Positions 1-9,309 of a stretch of 54,940 nucleotides of DNA are shown piece after piece. The stretch lies in the NCBI GenBank assembly GCA_964426675.1, contig CAYRRM010000017.1:1-54940 (forward strand). Direction: 5' to 3'. The notes under the pieces are model-generated. The model ran no database searches. It had not been told where the DNA came from and was given only the letters and a program-made list of their open reading frames with translations. Both the position numbers and the translations under genes were made by a program. This DNA is from DYMC01 sp035406705. Lineage in GTDB: Bacteria > Verrucomicrobiota > Lentisphaeria > Victivallales > GWF2-50-93. The number at the start of each line of letters is the position of its first letter. Position 1 is the first letter of the stretch.

Positions 1-1010
1 AAAATTTGCCCATCATAATTCATATATTCGCCGTCGCCATTTCTCAATTGAGGAGAAAGCACTATTTTGCCACCACCTTTCGGCAAATCTATGGCAAAAT
101 CAGGAAGACATATTGAAGATAAACTTTTTCTCAACTCTTTCATTATCATCAATCCCTTTTCTACTCCTGTAACAAAAACATGATTACCTCTGGCTGGATC
201 AACATGAAACAGATAGTGTGGCTTTACTTTTAAAGCAACAAGTTTCCTGAATAAATCAGCCAATACAGATGCATCGTCATTTATTCCTCTCAATAATACG
301 GTCTGAGATAAAATAGGGATTCCATTTTTTCTCAAGTAACTTATCGCGGTTTTTGCAAGATCACATAACTCTGCAGGATGATTAAAATGACTTATAAACC
401 AAACTTTTTCTGATAGACGAGCAATGTTTTTTGCAAATGAATAAGTAATCCTACTCGGTTCGGCGGAAAGACATCTGCTGGCAATTCTGATTACGTCAAT
501 AGATTCTATACTATCTAAAGCATCTACCATCTCAAAAATCTTTTTATCAGGCATACAAAGAGGGTCCCCTCCGGATAAAATTACATCTTTTATATATGCC
601 CTTTCCTGAATATAATTTGCGATTTTCGCAAATTCATCAGCCCCAATAATCCAATCCCTTTTATCAGCATACCAGAAACGCTTACGAAAACAAAAACGAC
701 AACGGATAAAACAACGATCTGTACATAAAATTAATGCTCTATCTCTATAATGATGAATAAGTTTTGGCAATGGGGAAAATTTTTCTTCGCAGAGAGGATC
801 ATCAACAAAATCATTTTCTTCTTCGATAGATTCTTCAGGTCCCGGAATAACTTGTTTTAATATTCCATTCGCGTATAAAGGATTTTTAGCATTTAACCCA
901 AGATTCAAAAAGTGTTCTGTCACTACTGGGGTATCCACTGAAGATTTGTTAACAAGTTTACTATAATATTTTTCAAAAACATCAATTTTTTTCTGAGAAT
1001 CTATTGACAT
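1..1010 (-). CDS. epmB: Lysine 2,3-aminomutase family radical SAM protein (KamA/EpmB type), 3' end outside window
   Basis: Radical SAM, PLP-dependent aminomutase. The radical SAM cluster motif C-x3-C-x2-C is at C100, C104 and C107 (RCFIRCRFCFRKR), followed by the SGGDPL motif. The PLP-binding lysine of the family is in GGGK (K315). The reading frame runs off the left edge of the window, so the C-terminus is not seen. The ATG at 1010 lies 10 bases after the stop of the upstream beta-helix gene, so the two are probably co-transcribed. EF-P and EpmA lie less than 3 kb away on the other strand. That context suggests it makes (R)-beta-lysine for EF-P modification rather than acting in lysine fermentation; this is inference. 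A free KamA role remains possible. Confidence 0.85.
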   Translation of the reverse strand, partial: MSIDSQKKIDVFEKYYSKLVNKSSVDTPVVTEHFLNLGLNAKNPLYANGILKQVIPGPEESIEEENDFVDDPLCEEKFSPLPKLIHHYRDRALILCTDRCFIRCRFCFRKRFWYADKRDWIIGADEFAKIANYIQERAYIKDVILSGGDPLCMPDKKIFEMVDALDSIESIDVIRIASRCLSAEPSRITYSFAKNIARLSEKVWFISHFNHPAELCDLAKTAISYLRKNGIPILSQTVLLRGINDDASVLADLFRKLVALKVKPHYLFHVDPARGNHVFVTGVEKGLMIMKELRKSLSSICLPDFAIDLPKGGGKIVLSPQLRNGDGEYMNYDGQI

Positions 1011-1020
1011 AATTTTCTTT

Positions 1021-2499
1021 CTACTCAAACACTGATTTTTTTTCACCATCAAACCTGAATAATTTCATTTTTTTTAAATCCTCTGGAATGATAACCTTAA
1101 GTTCTTCGGTATTTTCAGGTATAGTAATTCTGGGGTCTCTAACTACCCCAACGAGTTTTCCATTTTTCATTTCCTGTCCAGTAATTCTCGCCCATTCTTC
1201 CAGGGAAGAAAATCTTTGTCCGTCAAACAAACAAAAATCTCCAATGCCTGTCTGCCAATACAGGTTGCCTTCAAACCTTGCTCCCTTCATAAGTCCATAA
1301 ATAAGTTCTTTTCCAGAAATAAATATATTTTCTGAATAATCAAAATAATCAAAATTCGGAATGTCATATACTGCACTGACTGCATATTTTGGATTTATAA
1401 TTATATTTTTATATATTTGGGCTTTTGAAAAATTTTTATCTCCCACCCAAACATGAATTCCTGAATTTGTATTTTTCAAACCATCATTGAAACTAATGTT
1501 ATTTCTGAGAATATTATTTTTCCATTCTGAAGCTCCAGGATATTGACATAGCAGATAACCTGCTCCATAATTATTATAAGATAGATTGTACTGGATTATT
1601 GAGTTTGTACAACCACCATCAAGATCAAATCCTCCTCCATCAAATCCAGGGCTTTTATTATCATGTGAGATACAATACTGTATTATAAGGGAATCGCAAT
1701 TCCATCCCCATATGCCAACAGGCCCATTCCCCTGTCGTGGCATATCCCAGCCATTATTAGAAGCAACGCAATATTCTACTAAAACTTTTTTGGCATTTCC
1801 TACAATAATTCCATTTCCGCTATGATTATCTTTTTTTTCCGGATCACCAGGATTATTTTCAGTAATACAACTGGTTATATGAATATTTTCGCTAAAATTC
1901 TCATCCCAACCACAAATTTCTATTCCTGCCCCTCCATTATCATGCGCATAAACTTTTTTTATAGTAGTATTTCTATCACCGCTTGTCCTTATCCCGGCAA
2001 TTCTAAAACCGCTTACTTCAACGTTGTCTATGAGAATATTATCTGTTTGAACCAGTTCTATTCCGCATCCATTATTACCAGCTTTTCTTCCTTTTCCTTT
2101 TAGTTTGATATTTTTTATAATAAGATTTGAACTTTTGTAAAGCTTTATTGCAGTCCCATCATCTGCATCTAATTCTGCCTGACCTTCACCATATGATGAT
2201 ATAATTATTTCATTCCCTTTTCTACCAGAAAAATTTGCCTCAAATACGAGGTTATCATTAAAAGTAGCCCCAGAAGCAAGAAAAATCCTCGAAATAGATG
2301 AAATATCTATATTCTTCAAATTGGCAAAACTTTTCCATGGAGACTCCGGTGAAAGCCCATCGTTATGATCAGAGCCTTTCTTTGAATCAAAATAATATTC
2401 TTCAGACATACTATTCACTCCTGGAAAAATGAAAAATACTATAAATACAAAAAAAAATTCTCTATATATGTGAAAAAAAATATTTTTGTCAATTTCCAT
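1021..2499 (-). CDS. Secreted right-handed parallel beta-helix repeat protein
   Basis: 492 aa. A hydrophobic N-terminal segment (residues about 15-27, rich in F, V and I) looks like a signal peptide. It is followed by the YYFDSKKGSDHNDGLSPESP-type entry motif common at the mature start of surface beta-helix proteins. The rest is a ladder of short imperfect repeats rich in N, G, I and D (for example IIKNIKL, ILIDNVEV, LIIQYCIS), as in pectate-lyase-like folds. Carbohydrate binding or cleavage is likely for the fold, but no catalytic set can be named. Start choice is uncertain: the ATG at 2409 (MSEEYYF) has a much better ribosome site (AGGAG, 8 bases upstream) but would remove the signal peptide. 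It probably heads an operon with the aminomutase gene. Confidence 0.75.
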   Translation of the reverse strand: MEIDKNIFFHIYREFFFVFIVFFIFPGVNSMSEEYYFDSKKGSDHNDGLSPESPWKSFANLKNIDISSISRIFLASGATFNDNLVFEANFSGRKGNEIIISSYGEGQAELDADDGTAIKLYKSSNLIIKNIKLKGKGRKAGNNGCGIELVQTDNILIDNVEVSGFRIAGIRTSGDRNTTIKKVYAHDNGGAGIEICGWDENFSENIHITSCITENNPGDPEKKDNHSGNGIIVGNAKKVLVEYCVASNNGWDMPRQGNGPVGIWGWNCDSLIIQYCISHDNKSPGFDGGGFDLDGGCTNSIIQYNLSYNNYGAGYLLCQYPGASEWKNNILRNNISFNDGLKNTNSGIHVWVGDKNFSKAQIYKNIIINPKYAVSAVYDIPNFDYFDYSENIFISGKELIYGLMKGARFEGNLYWQTGIGDFCLFDGQRFSSLEEWARITGQEMKNGKLVGVVRDPRITIPENTEELKVIIPEDLKKMKLFRFDGEKKSVFE

Positions 2500-2586
2500 A
2501 TTATTTTAGGATTTTTCTTGGGTTTCATTTTTGCTAAATTAATAACTCATAATATATTCCAAAATTCATAAGTTTACAATCTATTT

Positions 2587-3747
2587 ATGCGCCTAAAAAT
2601 CTATATTTTTGCATTTGTTTTGAGTTTATCTGTCTCTTTAATGGTAAGAGGGATATTTTTTTTAACTCGTTATAAACTTTCAATGACTGATTCGCAGAAT
2701 CTGATTTTGGCTCTTATTTCGGGAATAACATATATCATAGGAGCACAGCTTTCCCATAGACTTGAAAAGAAAATTTCACACAAAAAAGCCATGCTTATTT
2801 TTTTACTCCTGCAATTTTTAACTCCTTTTTTGTCTGCCTTCTATCATTCATTTATTCAACTAAACGTACTATTCTCCGTTTTTGCTTTTGCTAATGGTAT
2901 GACATGGCCATTTGCAGAAAGTTATGCAAGTGCTGGACTTGATAGAAAAACTGCTTCTTCGTCAATAGGAATTTACAATATCTGTTGGAGCACTGCAATA
3001 CCACTGGCGCTATTTCTTTCCGGTTGGTTAATAGCAAAAACTGAAACATATTTCTTTTTCTTTGTCTGTGGGGGTGTTAGTCTTTCCTTCATCCCTGTTC
3101 TCTTCCTCCCAATGAATATCCCGCATAAAAAAACTATTAATGAATTTAATAATAATAACGAAGAGAATATTGATGGAATAGAAAAACTCGTTTTTTCATC
3201 CAGATGCTCTATGTTTTTCTCTTATTGCATTATTCAATTATTAAACTCTCTTCTTCCAGGAAAATTCTATTCTTTAAATATTTCTCTCGGAATAGCAGGA
3301 ATCGCAGCAGGATTGATAGATGTATCGAGAATTATAGGCTTCATCTTCATGTCCAGGACTCACTATTGGCACGGAAATAAACTTTCATTAATCCTGGCAT
3401 CCCCAGCACTTGCCATTGGTTTCTTTATATGCATGTTTGCGACAAAACTCTCAATAATTGTAGTAGGAGAAATATTAATAGGCTTGTTCGCTGCAATCTC
3501 ATATTATGCCGCCCTCTTCTATGCTATGCATATGAAAAAAGCTAGTGTAAATGCGGGAGCTATACATGAGAGTATAATAGGACTCGGTTTTGTCCTGGGT
3601 CCAATAGTAGGCATAATATCTGAAAAACTCATTCTTATTCCTGCATTTTCAATTTTTAGAAGCTCAACTCTTACAATTCTCCTCTTAGGAATGTCCTGTA
3701 TCCCTGCATCAATCTTCTCTCTATTAAAAAAAGAGAAGACCCCATAA
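2587..3747 (+). CDS. Major facilitator superfamily (MFS) transporter
   Basis: 386 aa, almost entirely hydrophobic with about 12 predicted membrane segments. A charged loop RLEKKISHKKAM lies between segments 2 and 3, as in the MFS signature loop, and a polar central loop (residues about 175-200, containing NEFNNNNEENIDG) separates two six-helix halves. The substrate cannot be told. The gene is transcribed divergently from the beta-helix gene across an 87-base AT-rich gap and precedes EF-P by 83 bases. No good Shine-Dalgarno site is visible before its ATG. Confidence 0.75.
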   Translation: MRLKIYIFAFVLSLSVSLMVRGIFFLTRYKLSMTDSQNLILALISGITYIIGAQLSHRLEKKISHKKAMLIFLLLQFLTPFLSAFYHSFIQLNVLFSVFAFANGMTWPFAESYASAGLDRKTASSSIGIYNICWSTAIPLALFLSGWLIAKTETYFFFFVCGGVSLSFIPVLFLPMNIPHKKTINEFNNNNEENIDGIEKLVFSSRCSMFFSYCIIQLLNSLLPGKFYSLNISLGIAGIAAGLIDVSRIIGFIFMSRTHYWHGNKLSLILASPALAIGFFICMFATKLSIIVVGEILIGLFAAISYYAALFYAMHMKKASVNAGAIHESIIGLGFVLGPIVGIISEKLILIPAFSIFRSSTLTILLLGMSCIPASIFSLLKKEKTP

Positions 3748-3798
3748 GAGAATCAGGACATAGTTAACCGTTTGAAAAAATCACTTCTGAATATATTT

Positions 3799-3825
3799 TA
3801 CCTCCTCAAAAAATGAAATGAGGTA
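3799..3825 (+). promoter_or_regulatory. Inverted repeat covering the efp ribosome-binding site
   Basis: TACCTC (3799-3804) pairs perfectly with GAGGTA (3820-3825). The GAGG in the right arm is the only plausible Shine-Dalgarno site for the EF-P start at 3831. A shorter alternative pairing (CCTCA with TGAGG) is also possible. The hairpin could hide the ribosome site; the arms are short and the role is inferred. Confidence 0.35.
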
Positions 3826-3830
3826 TTAAT

Positions 3831-4397
3831 ATGTTCAGTGCATCAGACTTAAGAAAAGGCTTAAAAATCCAAATTGATGGGCAACCTTACGTAATTACTG
3901 AATTTGAATTTTGTAAACCTGGTAAGGGAACAGCCCTATATCGTTGCAAAGTGAAAAATCTTATAAATGGCTCTACTATGGAACGGACATATAGACCTGT
4001 TGATAAGATTGAGAAACCAGACCTCGAAGAACGCGAATTAATGTACTCATACCAGGATGGAGATGTTTTTGTCTTCAGCGATAACGAAACCTTTGAAGAA
4101 ATAAGAATTCCAAGAGAAAAATTGGGTAATAACGTCTATTTTCTCATTGAAAATGCTGAGTGCAAAGCCCTCTTCTTCAATGGACAACCAATAGATATAA
4201 CCTTACCTGTTTTCATAGAAAAGAAAATCGCTTACACCGAACCAGGAGCAAGAGGAGATACCGCAACCAATGTAATGAAACCAGCAAAATTAGATAATGG
4301 CTATGAATTAAATGTCCCTCTCTTTATAAATGAAGGTGACATTATAAAAATAGACACCAGAACCGGGGAATATGTCGAAAGAGTCAACAAGGCTTAA
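3831..4397 (+). CDS. efp: Translation elongation factor P
   Basis: 188 aa, the usual EF-P length. EF-P binds ribosomes stalled at proline stretches and promotes peptide bond formation. The N-terminal KOW-like domain contains the tip loop KPGKG with the modifiable lysine K32, equivalent to E. coli K34. The other two OB-type domains follow; YRPVDKIEKPDLEERELMY and the C-terminal GDIIKIDTRTGEYVERV are typical. The epmA start lies inside its last codons (26-base overlap) and the aminomutase is close by, which strongly suggests beta-lysylation of K32. The start ATG has GAGG seven bases upstream, inside an inverted repeat. Confidence 0.96.
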   Translation: MFSASDLRKGLKIQIDGQPYVITEFEFCKPGKGTALYRCKVKNLINGSTMERTYRPVDKIEKPDLEERELMYSYQDGDVFVFSDNETFEEIRIPREKLGNNVYFLIENAECKALFFNGQPIDITLPVFIEKKIAYTEPGARGDTATNVMKPAKLDNGYELNVPLFINEGDIIKIDTRTGEYVERVNKA

Positions 4398-5301
4398 TTC
4401 AATTCAGCGCCTTGCCAAACTCAAACCTGTAATTCAGAGGCGAAATAAACTCCTGCATTCCATCAGGAAATTCTTCACAAAAGAATCATTTATTGAGATA
4501 GAAACACCAGTCATTATAGATGCCCCTCTTCCAGAACCCAATATAGAGGCAATTTCCACAGATAATGGATTCTTGCGTACCTCACCGGAAGCAATGTTAA
4601 AAGCATGCCTTGCGGCAGGCTATGAAAAAATTTTTGAAATTGGTCCATGTTTTAGAAAAGAAGAACGAGGCAGATTACACCGCGAAGAATTTTCAATGCT
4701 CGAATGGTATCAGGTAAATGTAGACTCAACACAGCTTATTTCATTTACCAAAAATCTCTTAATTCACTGCGCTGTCGAACTGAACGGACACAGCAAAATC
4801 AATTACCTCGATAAGACAGTCGACCTTAATAGTGATTGGGAAATTATTTCATTAAAAGATGCTTTTGCGAAATTCGCAAATCTAACACTTGAAGAATCTG
4901 TAGGAAAAAATCGCTTTGAACTTGACCTTTTAGATAAAATAGAACCAAATCTGCCGCAAAACAAACCAATAATAATCACTGATTATCCAGCAAAATTCAG
5001 GGCTTTTGCTAAACTCAAAGACTCAGATAATACGTTAGCAGATAGATGGGAACTTTATATCGCAGGAGTTGAGATATCAAATACCTACAGTGAGTTAGTA
5101 GAACCTTGCGAAATTCGCAAACTAATCTCACAATTTCAACAAGAAAGAAAAAAATTAAAAATGAAAGATTATCCTCTACCTGCAATCTTTATGGAAGCAA
5201 TTAAAGCAGGAATACCAAAATCAGCCGGCTCTGCCCTAGGGATAGATAGACTCCTTATGCTTTTGACTTCATCTAACTCCATAGAAGATGTAAAAATATA
5301 A
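4372..5301 (+). CDS. epmA: EF-P--(R)-beta-lysine ligase (lysyl-tRNA synthetase paralogue)
   Basis: 309 aa, close to E. coli EpmA (about 325). It is a class II aminoacyl-tRNA synthetase core without the anticodon-binding domain found in LysRS. Motif 2 is seen as FRKEERGRLHREEFSMLEW and motif 3 as GSALGIDRLLMLL near the C-terminus. The family activates (R)-beta-lysine and attaches it to the EF-P tip lysine. The gene overlaps the end of efp by 26 bases, so translation is probably coupled. Two copies of the TGCGAWWWTCGCA palindrome fall inside it (4866 and 5107), encoding AKFA and CEIRK. No EpmC hydroxylase gene is in the window. Confidence 0.93.
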   Translation: MSKESTRLNSIQRLAKLKPVIQRRNKLLHSIRKFFTKESFIEIETPVIIDAPLPEPNIEAISTDNGFLRTSPEAMLKACLAAGYEKIFEIGPCFRKEERGRLHREEFSMLEWYQVNVDSTQLISFTKNLLIHCAVELNGHSKINYLDKTVDLNSDWEIISLKDAFAKFANLTLEESVGKNRFELDLLDKIEPNLPQNKPIIITDYPAKFRAFAKLKDSDNTLADRWELYIAGVEISNTYSELVEPCEIRKLISQFQQERKKLKMKDYPLPAIFMEAIKAGIPKSAGSALGIDRLLMLLTSSNSIEDVKI

Positions 5302-5329
5302 AAATATTAGCAGGCTAACTATCTACTTT

Positions 5330-6532
5330 TTAGAATACCCTCATAATAAAACCTTTCAAATAACGGCTTTCTGGAAAATTCAAGGCTACAGGGTGATCTG
5401 TTCCCTGCTCTAAAGACTTCAATATCTGGATTTTTCTCCCCGAATCAGAAGCTGCATTTTTTATAATTTCAGTAAATTTTTCGATTGAAATGCCAGACGA
5501 ACACGAAAAAGAAACTAAAATTCCATCACTCTTCAGCAATTTCATCCCAAGCAGATTAATATCTTTATATCCTCTCGATGCTTTATCTACATCTTTATAG
5601 GTAGGTGCAAATTTAGGCGGGTCAAGGATTATCATATCAAATCTTTGTCCTCTATCTCTGAATTTTCTCAATATAGTAAACGCATCACCAAGATGAAAAT
5701 TTGCATTGTTTACAGGAAAATCATTTAACTTTAAATTTTCCTTTGCAAACAAAAGAGCTGATTCAGAATTATCAAGTAAGTTCAAATTTAATCTTCTATC
5801 CTCGGAGAGGCAATAAACAGAAAACGCTCCACTAAAACAAAAACAATCAAGAATTTCCATCCCTTCATTTGCGAATTTCGCAACTTCCAAACGATTATCA
5901 CGCTGATCAAGATAAAATCCAGTTTTTTGTCCTTCAAAGAGACTCACTATAAATTTTCGTTCATTTTCAGTTATAATTAACTTTTCTGGTGGAGCTTTTC
6001 CGCGGAGAATAGATTTTTTCAATGGTAATTTCTCTATTTTGCGAATTTCGCAGTCATTACGTTCAATGACTGATTCTATCGAAAAATCTTTGATTATAAA
6101 GTCTGAAATTTCATTTTTTATCCTATCCATTCCCGCGATATTCGTTTGCAAAACGGCAAATTCAGAAAACTTATCAATAACCAATCCCGGCAGTTCATCA
6201 GATTCAGAAAATACTATTCTATAGCTATCTGAATTTATTTTGAGATTTTTCCTTAACTCAAATGCTTTTGTAATTTTGGCAAAGATAAAATCAAGTTCTG
6301 GAACTTCATCTTCTTTAAATGACAGAGCTCTCACAGCTATATTACTATGAGGGCTGTAATACCCATAACATATAAAATTTCTATTTTTATCGAAAACTTT
6401 TACTATTTGACCTGGCTCTATACTTGTCCTTGCTTCATCAAGAGAGTTTTTAAAAAACCACGGATGAATAAGATGTCTTTTTGTATCAGAAAAAAACAAG
6501 TTTCTCTTTAATGCTATTTCGGGATAATTCAT
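5330..6532 (-). CDS. rlmI: RlmI-like class I SAM-dependent rRNA (cytosine-C5) methyltransferase
   Basis: 400 aa. An N-terminal PUA-type RNA-binding domain (about residues 1-75, containing HPWFFKNSLDEA) is followed by a Rossmann methyltransferase. The family motif GQKTGFYLDQR is at 201-211, the SAM-binding DCFCFSGAFS at 229-238 and the catalytic-loop DPPKF at 304-308. RlmI of E. coli methylates C1962 of 23S rRNA; orthology is likely but other members of this family exist. Its ATG overlaps the stop of the upstream NAD(P)HX repair gene (ATGA), so the two form an operon. It converges on epmA with a 28-base gap. It carries two palindrome copies (5870 and 6040). Confidence 0.88.
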   Translation of the reverse strand: MNYPEIALKRNLFFSDTKRHLIHPWFFKNSLDEARTSIEPGQIVKVFDKNRNFICYGYYSPHSNIAVRALSFKEDEVPELDFIFAKITKAFELRKNLKINSDSYRIVFSESDELPGLVIDKFSEFAVLQTNIAGMDRIKNEISDFIIKDFSIESVIERNDCEIRKIEKLPLKKSILRGKAPPEKLIITENERKFIVSLFEGQKTGFYLDQRDNRLEVAKFANEGMEILDCFCFSGAFSVYCLSEDRRLNLNLLDNSESALLFAKENLKLNDFPVNNANFHLGDAFTILRKFRDRGQRFDMIILDPPKFAPTYKDVDKASRGYKDINLLGMKLLKSDGILVSFSCSSGISIEKFTEIIKNAASDSGRKIQILKSLEQGTDHPVALNFPESRYLKGFIMRVF

Positions 6533-8049
6533 CGATTGTCAAAAAATATCTCATTGTGTTTTAATTCCGCAAGCAGTTCAACTAATTTATCCGATGTGAG
6601 AAAGTCTTTTCCAGAGATTTCAGATAACCGTCCATGAATAAAAGTTCCAAGGATAGATGCATTAAAACAATCCAGGCCCTGCGCACATAATGATGCTATT
6701 ATCCCTGAAAGAACATCTCCAGTACCTGCACTCGCAAGAGCGACAGATCCCGTAGGATTAACGTAGATTTTTTTTCCTGGCGAAACTATGACGGTACGTG
6801 GTCCTTTTAAAACAACTACCACGCCGATTAACTCTGCAAGTTTTTGGGCTAATGAGAATCTATCCATATCTGAAGAAATTTTGTAAGCAGAAAGGAGTCT
6901 TTTAAATTCGCCCTCATGCGGAGTTAATACCGCATCATAACGTCTTTTAGATGGAGTAAATTTCGCTATTATATTTAGAGCATCTGCATCGAAAAGAATT
7001 TTTTTTTCTAAATTCCAGAGAAAATTTATCATCGGAATTATTTCGTCTGAAGCTGTTAAGCCTGGTCCAACACATATGGCATCTGCCTTTTCAACCGTTC
7101 TGAAGAAATCTGGAGTCATAGAGAAGTAAGAAAAAATTCCATTTTCCGACGGTAATTTTCTCTCCACAATAGAACTTTTTATATTGCGAATTTCGCATTT
7201 TTCCGGGTATAAAAGAGTTATAAAACCCGCTGCACTAAAAGCAGCTGATAATGATGTTAGAGACGGCGCACCAGTGAAAGATCCGCTACCTGCAATAACA
7301 GCGAGATGCCCTCTGCTAAATTTATGCGCATTTTGAGGATGTCTTGGTAAAAGCATAAGAGCTTCTCTATCTGTTAACATATTTAGAGTTGATTCATATT
7401 GTTCTATCAACCCTGGAGCTATACCTATATCAACAAATCTCAAGATACCTGTATGGGTCAATCCATTTTCAATAAATAAGCCCCTCTTAGGAACTCCAAA
7501 AGTTATTGTCATATTAGCCTTAATACATGGAATATAAGCTTTTCCTGTATCGCTATTAAGGCCAGATGGTATATCAAGCGATACCGTTGGCAGGAAAGAA
7601 GAATTTACGCTATTAATCCAATCTGCAAATTTTCCATCTGGTGCTCCTTTTAGGCCTGTTCCTAACAACGCATCAATAATAAGAGTGTTTTGAAGATTAC
7701 TTAAATTTAAGTTTTCACAAAACTGGCAGTTAACAGTGTTAGGTATTTTTTTATAATGTTCTGCGGCATCACCTTTTAGTGAGTCAATTTTAGCAATCAG
7801 GCATACTTTTACTTTAAAGCCCCATTTGCTTAGATACCTCGCAACAACAAAACCATCACCTCCGTTATTTCCCTTTCCGGCAAGAATAATTACTGTATTT
7901 ACAGACGGATAAGAAGTTTTTATAAATCTATTGATTTCAATTGCTGCACCTTTCCCTGCCCGCTCCATTAATTCAAACCCAGAAGCGTGTCCTTCAGAAA
8001 TAGTTTTTAGGTCAAGCTCTCTTACTTGTTCAGATAAAAGTATTTTCAT
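6529..8049 (-). CDS. nnr: Bifunctional NAD(P)H-hydrate epimerase / ADP-dependent NAD(P)HX dehydratase
   Basis: 506 aa, the usual size of the fused YjeF protein. The N-terminal epimerase domain (about 1-215) has GKGNNGGDGF at 58-67. The C-terminal ribokinase-like dehydratase domain (about 225-500) shows AGSGSFTGAPSLTS and the nucleotide-binding AGTGD at 441-445. Together they repair hydrated NADH and NADPH in the cytoplasm. The stop overlaps the ATG of the RlmI-like gene by four bases. One palindrome copy (7185) is read here as CEIR. Confidence 0.95.
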   Translation of the reverse strand: MKILLSEQVRELDLKTISEGHASGFELMERAGKGAAIEINRFIKTSYPSVNTVIILAGKGNNGGDGFVVARYLSKWGFKVKVCLIAKIDSLKGDAAEHYKKIPNTVNCQFCENLNLSNLQNTLIIDALLGTGLKGAPDGKFADWINSVNSSFLPTVSLDIPSGLNSDTGKAYIPCIKANMTITFGVPKRGLFIENGLTHTGILRFVDIGIAPGLIEQYESTLNMLTDREALMLLPRHPQNAHKFSRGHLAVIAGSGSFTGAPSLTSLSAAFSAAGFITLLYPEKCEIRNIKSSIVERKLPSENGIFSYFSMTPDFFRTVEKADAICVGPGLTASDEIIPMINFLWNLEKKILFDADALNIIAKFTPSKRRYDAVLTPHEGEFKRLLSAYKISSDMDRFSLAQKLAELIGVVVVLKGPRTVIVSPGKKIYVNPTGSVALASAGTGDVLSGIIASLCAQGLDCFNASILGTFIHGRLSEISGKDFLTSDKLVELLAELKHNEIFFDNR

Positions 8050-8378
8050 TATATCATAGATTTTTGCAAAATAATAACGAATGAAGTAGATTGGTTTTCA
8101 ATTTATACCTTTTAATTTGATTTGCAAACAGTTTTATACATCACTATCCCACCTTTATTTCACAATCACAAGAAAATTTCATATATATATTTGCAATCTA
8201 TAAAGAAAGAGAGTATTTAAAGGAAACAAAATACACCTATCACATATTAATGATATGTTTAAATAACTTATTTGTGATTTTTAGTAATCGTGCTATTTTT
8301 CTAGTTGCAAGAGCTCTTTATAATGCAAAATCTTACTTTATTTTTTACAAGTTTCTTGTATAAAAAAGGAGAAAAAAA
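8050..8378. other. 329-base AT-rich intergenic region, divergent promoters
   Basis: No gene is visible. The region separates the divergent nnr (minus) and SGNH hydrolase (plus) genes. TATAAT at 8319-8324 is a fair -10 box for the plus gene but lacks a good -35 box. Two short perfect inverted repeats occur: ACATAT/ATATGT at 8242-8258 and TACAAG/CTTGTA at 8346-8360, the latter just upstream of the ribosome site AAGGAG (8366-8371). In such AT-rich DNA neither is strong evidence for an operator. Confidence 0.4.
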
Positions 8379-9116
8379 ATGAAAGTTTCATACTGGCGAA
8401 ATTATTTACTCTCACTGATATTAGGACTGCTTTATATTTCAAATACCTATATTGCAAAATGCGAATCCAATGAAAAAAATAAAAGTGAAATAGAATTTTC
8501 AGAGGAACAAAAAAAATCTAAATTTATCAACGATTTCATAAAATGGTCAAAACTCGATACAAGAGAAACTCTCCCACAACCTGATGCAATTCTCGTTATA
8601 GGAAGCTCATCAATAAAAAAATGGACGACTATAACAAATGATCTATCGCCTTTAAAAATCATTCATAGGGGGTTTGGCGGTTCTACAATGAAAGATGCTT
8701 TGATTATGCATAATTTTTTTATGCGATATGGAGTAAAAAAAATTGTCATTTATGAAGGAGATAATGATTTAAATAAAGATGATAGTAATGTTGAAAAAGA
8801 CTTTATCCAACCATTAACAGAATTCATACAAAAGACATGGGAAATAGATAAAGATGTTGAATTTTACCTTATATCCATAAAATACAGTCCGTCCAGAATG
8901 CATGCAAAAGAAAGATATTCAGAGGCAAATCAAAAAATGAAAGAAATGGCTATCAATAACCCAAAAATACATTTCATCGATGTCAATTCAAAAATGCTCG
9001 ATGATGCCAGTAATCCTCGTCCAGAGTTATTTTTAAAAGACAGACTACATATGAATGAAAATGGATATAAAATTTGGACAGAAGAATTAAAAAAAGTCCT
9101 ATTAGAAAAAAAATAA
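8379..9116 (+). CDS. Exported SGNH/GDSL-type hydrolase
   Basis: 245 aa. An N-terminal signal peptide (hydrophobic residues about 8-25) is followed by the four SGNH blocks. Block I is GSSS at 75-78 (serine in GSS rather than GDS), block II GFGGS at 98-102, block III GDND at 127-130 and block V DRLH near the C-terminus. Such proteins are esterases or lipases, often deacetylating sugars; the substrate is unknown. The gene stands alone, with a strong AAGGAG site in front of the ATG. The neighbouring beta-helix gene suggests a role at the cell surface on glycans. Confidence 0.8.
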   Translation: MKVSYWRNYLLSLILGLLYISNTYIAKCESNEKNKSEIEFSEEQKKSKFINDFIKWSKLDTRETLPQPDAILVIGSSSIKKWTTITNDLSPLKIIHRGFGGSTMKDALIMHNFFMRYGVKKIVIYEGDNDLNKDDSNVEKDFIQPLTEFIQKTWEIDKDVEFYLISIKYSPSRMHAKERYSEANQKMKEMAINNPKIHFIDVNSKMLDDASNPRPELFLKDRLHMNENGYKIWTEELKKVLLEKK

Positions 9117-9309
9117 AATAAATTTTGCATTTAAATATCTATTATTTCGTTTAGATAGTGTAAATGCACGAGAGAGAAAATCCATATTAACTTTTCTTGT
9201 AAATAACGCTATAATCTTTAAACCTTTTTTAGAAAAATAATTGTGCATAAAAATGCAATATTCAAAAATATCAGGAAATAGAGGTCTATTGTTTGTTAAG
9301 GGGAAAACT

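Noticed and set aside
8242..8360. Short inverted repeats ACATAT/ATATGT and TACAAG/CTTGTA as operators
   Set aside because: Six-base arms are common by chance in such AT-rich DNA and no regulator is linked to the gene; noted only in the spacer entry.
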